Source: Allomesorhizobium camelthorni (GTDB lineage: Bacteria > Pseudomonadota > Alphaproteobacteria > Rhizobiales > Rhizobiaceae). From it: a stretch of 64,000 nt of DNA. Under the pieces are notes generated by a model. The model saw nothing but the letters and a program-made list of their open reading frames with translations, searched no databases and was not told where the DNA came from. A program made the position numbers and the translations under genes. The number at the start of each line of letters is the position of its first letter. Position 1 is the first letter of the stretch. This document shows, one piece after another, positions 61,162 through 64,000 of the stretch. The DNA is taken from positions 62,001 through 126,000 of the forward strand of contig NZ_JAAKZF010000011.1 of the NCBI RefSeq assembly GCF_011045125.1. The letters run 5' to 3'.

Positions 61162-61884
61162 TCAGTGCGTGCTTTGCAAGCGTATGTGGGAAAGTAAAGA
61201 TGACCAAACCGCATAAATTGGGGTCAAATGACTCTGACAACAATCAGTGGCGATGCCGCTTACTTCGGCATCGTCGGACTGAAGCGCCATTTCCACAAAG
61301 CCCTCGTCGACCACATAGCGGGGCTTCGTCGCAATCGCCGCACCAAATCGCCGTACAATCGGATCGGTATGTGCGAGCAGCCAACGCAGCTTCTTTTCGG
61401 TGGCAGCGAAATGCTGACCGTGAACTTTCACCAACGTCGCAAAGGCTGAATCAGGGCGAAGCTTAGCAGCGTTTTCCAGTCCGAGCTTCAATTGCCATGG
61501 TTGTGCGAGGCGGATGAACTGGATGACTTTCCATCTCACGCCGGGATGCTCGTCATCCAGCCGCAGCAGTACACGCCCAAGGGCCGCGTCATCGGCTGGA
61601 GTGGTGCAGTTGGCTAGCGATTCGATAGCATCGGATCGGGTGCGCGAGTCCTGAGCGTCAAGAAGAGCGGTAATCTCTACCACAAAACAATTCGCCCTGA
61701 AGCCCATGAAAGTGAGCAGAAAGGCCACCGCAGCCAGCGTGTTCTCGTTGCTGGAAACCAACAAGGGACGGAGGTTTTCGATCGGAAAACCTCGCTCAAA
61801 TTCGCAAAGAATATCATTGGCCAGCACGCCGTCACCCGCGAAGCCGGGATCCAGCAACTTCTCGATCATTTTCTCTGGGGTCAT
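61162..61884 (-). CDS. HEAT-repeat-like hypothetical protein
   Basis: This 240-residue protein is not a member of a family I can name. It is built of amphipathic helices with HEAT-like units (ALGRVLLRLDDEHPGVRWKVIQFIRLA and IVRRFGAAIATKPRYVVDEGFVEMAL), which suggests a solenoid for protein binding. Base composition looks lower in GC than neighbours, which could mean recent transfer. ATG 61884 is chosen, though a TTG at 61911 is possible and neither has a clear ribosome site. It lies alone between padR and an SDR gene. Confidence 0.6.
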   Translation of the reverse strand: MTPEKMIEKLLDPGFAGDGVLANDILCEFERGFPIENLRPLLVSSNENTLAAVAFLLTFMGFRANCFVVEITALLDAQDSRTRSDAIESLANCTTPADDAALGRVLLRLDDEHPGVRWKVIQFIRLAQPWQLKLGLENAAKLRPDSAFATLVKVHGQHFAATEKKLRWLLAHTDPIVRRFGAAIATKPRYVVDEGFVEMALQSDDAEVSGIATDCCQSHLTPIYAVWSSLLSHIRLQSTH

Positions 61885-62057
61885 TGTGGTGGGTGGCGCG
61901 TCCACCCGCAAGATTTCTGAAAAATTGCGTAGACCGCCTTTCGCGGCACGTCAATGGATGCTCGCCGCACGTATCGGGTGGTTCGTTCCTTTCCGATTTG
62001 CGACCACGGTCACCGATGCCGGCAACCGCCGGTGGGAAATCGGAAGGACTTAGGAAA

Positions 62058-62828
62058 ATGTTTTCACTCGTGAACAAGGTCGCAATCGTCACCGGGGCAA
62101 GCTCCGGCATCGGGCGCGCCACGGCGCTGCTGTTTGCCGAACAAGGTGCGCGCGTCGTCGTCGCCGCCCGGCGGCAGGCCGAGCTCGACACGCTGGTCGA
62201 GGAAATTGCCGAGGCCGGCGGCGAGGCTACCGCCCTTGCCGGCGATGTAAGGGACGAGGCCTACGCCCGGGCGCTGGTCGAACTGGCGGTGAAGAAGTTC
62301 GGCGGCCTCGACATCGCCTTCAACAATGCCGGCATTGTCGGCAATGCGGGTTCGGTGCCGGACATGGCGCTGGAAAGCTGGCGCAAAACGCTCGACACCA
62401 ATCTGACCAGCGCATTCCTCGGCGCGAAATACCAGGTTCCGGCGATGATCGAACGCGGCGGCGGCTCGCTGATCTTCACCTCGACCTTCGTCGGCCACAC
62501 CGTCGGCTTTCCCGGCATGGCGGCCTACGCGGCGAGCAAGGCAGGCCTGATCGGCCTGACGCAGGTTCTAGCTGCCGAATACGGAGCGAAGGGCGTTCGC
62601 GTCAACGCGCTGCTGCCAGGCGGCACCGATACGCCGGCAAGCATCACCAACGCGCCGGGCGCGGGACCTGAGGTTCTGGCCTTCGTGGAAGGGCTGCACG
62701 CCCTGAAGCGCATCGCCAAACCGGAGGAGATCGCCCGTTCGGCGCTTTATCTCGCCTCCGACGCATCAAGCTTCACCACCGGCGCGGCGCTTCTGGCCGA
62801 TGGCGGCGTCTCGATCAACCGAACGTAA
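62058..62828 (+). CDS. SDR-family oxidoreductase
   Basis: This 256-residue protein is a classical SDR with TGASSGIGR (12-20), NNAG, and catalytic Ser142, Tyr157 and Lys161 (YAASK). It ends GAALLADGGVSINRT, the usual C-terminus. The substrate is unknown. ATG 62058 is the start where the family begins, with AGGA 2 bases upstream; no better alternative is seen. Confidence 0.9.
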   Translation: MFSLVNKVAIVTGASSGIGRATALLFAEQGARVVVAARRQAELDTLVEEIAEAGGEATALAGDVRDEAYARALVELAVKKFGGLDIAFNNAGIVGNAGSVPDMALESWRKTLDTNLTSAFLGAKYQVPAMIERGGGSLIFTSTFVGHTVGFPGMAAYAASKAGLIGLTQVLAAEYGAKGVRVNALLPGGTDTPASITNAPGAGPEVLAFVEGLHALKRIAKPEEIARSALYLASDASSFTTGAALLADGGVSINRT

Positions 62829-63276
62829 GCATCCGCCAAGCGCTGGCGGCTGAAATTATCTGGCTTGCAACAGCGACAATTTCCGCGCCGCAAGCGCTCC
62901 CTGCGCGAGATCGGGAATGCGAGGCTGGCGGCCGGATAGGGCCAGCCGCCAGCCGGCTGGTGCCCTTTTGGATTGGATCTGGATCCCCCAAAAGCCCATG
63001 CGGAACAAATTATATCATATTACTTTCCGCTGAACACTGTTTTTCCAGACGTTGTTCACAGTATGGAAAGAATGCCGCCAACAACTGCTGCCGTTGCCAT
63101 GGATTGCTGCAAGGCCTACATTGCTTGACAGGGCGATCACGCAATTGCCGGCTTCCCTCTCGACATTCCCCGCTGATTCTGCTAACAGCCAGCGCAATTC
63201 GCGGTGGTGACCGCCGCGAGGGCATAGGGCTATTGGCCCTTGCCTTTTGATTTTAAACCGAAAGACAGGATTGCCC
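62829..63276 (+). other. 448-bp non-coding region between the SDR gene and rpsU
   Basis: No gene is supported here. GGCTGGCGG (62923-62931) with CCGCCAGCC (62946-62954) may be a terminator for the SDR transcript, overlapped by CCAGCCGGCTGG (62949-62960). The middle is AT-rich and may contain the rpsU promoter; TTGACA at 63125 has no good -10. A terminator-like hairpin lies close to rpsU and is listed separately. Confidence 0.5.
63221..63254 (+). promoter_or_regulatory. Terminator-like hairpin in the rpsU leader
   Basis: AGGGC-TATTG-GCCCT at 63226-63240 is extended by GGC/GCC at 63221-63223 and 63242-63244 and followed by TTTTGATTTT. It lies 12 bases before the rpsU ribosome site. It may be a real attenuator of S21 expression or the end of an upstream transcript. 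Confidence 0.5.
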
Positions 63277-63540
63277 GTGCAGGTACTCGTCCGCGACAAC
63301 AATGTTGACCAGGCGCTTCGCGCGCTAAAGAAAAAGATGCAGCGCGAAGGCATCTTCCGCGAAATGAAGATGCGCGGACACTATGAGAAGCCCTCCGAGA
63401 AGCGCGCCCGCGAGAAGGCAGAAGCCGTCCGCCGCGCCCGCAAGCTGGCCCGCAAGCGCGCACAGCGCGAAGGCCTGCTGCCGATGACGCCGCGCCCGGC
63501 TGCCGCCGCTGGCGCCGGAGCTCCGCGCACGCCGCGCTGA
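63277..63540 (+). CDS. rpsU: 30S ribosomal protein S21
   Basis: This 87-residue protein is S21, beginning [21 protein letters not shown] and with the arginine/lysine-rich [30 protein letters not shown], followed by a Pro/Ala-rich tail. It binds near the anti-ribosome-site end of 16S rRNA. The start is GTG, with AGGA 6 bases upstream, as in related rhizobia; an upstream ATG adds 10 unrelated residues. The basic protein is needed for translation initiation. A terminator follows. Confidence 0.95.
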   Translation: MQVLVRDNNVDQALRALKKKMQREGIFREMKMRGHYEKPSEKRAREKAEAVRRARKLARKRAQREGLLPMTPRPAAAAGAGAPRTPR

Positions 63541-63577
63541 TCCCGCCAATATTTCGTCCTTTTCAAAGGATACCGGA

Positions 63578-63614
63578 GGTGGGGCGATGGTGAGTCGCCA
63601 CCACCTTTTCTTTT
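63578..63614 (+). terminator. Intrinsic terminator after rpsU
   Basis: GGTGG-GGCGA and TCGCC-ACCACC make a stem with small internal mismatch (63578-63605), loop TGGTGAG, and a following TTTTCTTTT. It lies 37 bases after the rpsU stop codon. Confidence 0.85.
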
Positions 63615-63640
63615 ACCGGCAGCCTGAGGAAGCACCATCG

Positions 63641-64000
63641 ATGAACGCATTGCCCGGCAACCGCAAACTCTCGGGACGCGGCCTCGCAATGCTTGCGGCC
63701 ATGATTTCCGGCGTTGCGCTGGCCGGCTGCACAACCACCCCGACCGGCGAACTCGCGACCATCGAGGTGGCGCAGGGCTCCGACGAGAACATCTCGTCGC
63801 TGACCGCCGTCATCGAGCGCAACCCGAGCGATCCCGAAGCCTACAATGTGCGCGGATCGGCCTATGGCCGCGGCGGCAAATATCGCGAGGCGCTGGGGGA
63901 TTTCGACAAGGCGCTGGCACTGCGCCCGGATTTCTACCAGGCCTACGCCAATCGTGCGCTGATACACCGCTTCCTCGGCGACCAGGCGAGTGCGCTGGCC
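63641..64000 (+). CDS. TPR-repeat lipoprotein (cut by window end)
   Basis: The first 120 residues are in view. A signal peptide with lipobox ALAGC is followed by a linker and TPR units (NPSDPEAYNVRGSAYGRGGKYREALGDFDKALAL, then a second). It is probably a NlpI-like periplasmic scaffold lipoprotein. GAGGA lies 10 bases before the ATG. The reading frame continues past the window. Confidence 0.85.
   Translation, partial: MNALPGNRKLSGRGLAMLAAMISGVALAGCTTTPTGELATIEVAQGSDENISSLTAVIERNPSDPEAYNVRGSAYGRGGKYREALGDFDKALALRPDFYQAYANRALIHRFLGDQASALA

Overview
The window looks like chromosome of a Rhizobiales alphaproteobacterium, most like Mesorhizobium or another Phyllobacteriaceae. This is inferred from the high GC and from the content: an Omp10-type lipoprotein, homospermidine synthase, CpdR, an mmgR/suhB-type small RNA beside hisN, a small heat-shock gene behind a ROSE-like RNA thermometer, a four-subunit sarcosine oxidase, and nested-palindrome intergenic repeats. 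No database search was possible; names rest on recognisable motifs and gene order.

Layout. 1-8.6 kb: hss, omp10-like lipoprotein, PaaK-like ligase, a 5'-nucleotidase fused to LysM, hemH, and an SPFH/NfeD pair. 8.6-15.3 kb: envelope genes (kpsF, outer-membrane barrel, galU, MltB-type transglycosylase, SGNH-like DUF459 protein). 15.3-22.1 kb: gltB and gltD on the minus strand with a DUF433/DUF5615 toxin-antitoxin pair between them. 22.6-28.4 kb: ltaE, hsp20 with heat-shock promoter and ROSE-like leader, a hydrolase, hisN, the small RNA, an N-formylglutamate amidohydrolase, cpdR and tRNA-Val(GAC). 28.4-32.4 kb: a short accessory stretch with a MarR regulator and its two operators, two membrane proteins, a DMT permease and an EEP phosphatase.

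32.5-46.5 kb is the most coherent catabolic region. A minus-strand ABC importer is followed by an iron alcohol dehydrogenase, an aldehyde dehydrogenase, a second inserted PIN toxin-antitoxin pair, a glutamine-synthetase-like ligase, a complete TRAP importer and an N-formylglutamate-amidohydrolase-like hydrolase, with an RpiR regulator divergent at the head. Together these enzymes could run a gamma-glutamylation route for an amino alcohol: glutamylate the amine, oxidise alcohol to aldehyde to acid, then hydrolyse the glutamyl amide.

46.7-51 kb: an RND efflux pair. 51-54.8 kb: an ACAD10/11-like acyl-CoA dehydrogenase divergent from SDR, MaoC and phosphotransferase genes, which looks like a split version of the 4-hydroxyacyl-CoA module. 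54.9-60.3 kb: soxB-soxD-soxA-soxG (sarcosine oxidase) with a 49-bp inverted repeat inside the operon. 60.5-64 kb: a PadR regulator behind a 34-bp palindrome, an orphan HEAT-like protein, an SDR, rpsU, and the start of a TPR lipoprotein cut by the window end.

No CRISPR array, prophage, rRNA or insertion sequence was seen. The least described parts are the gamma-glutamyl island, the two toxin-antitoxin pairs placed inside metabolic operons, and the small-RNA promoter with a perfect palindrome filling its spacer.
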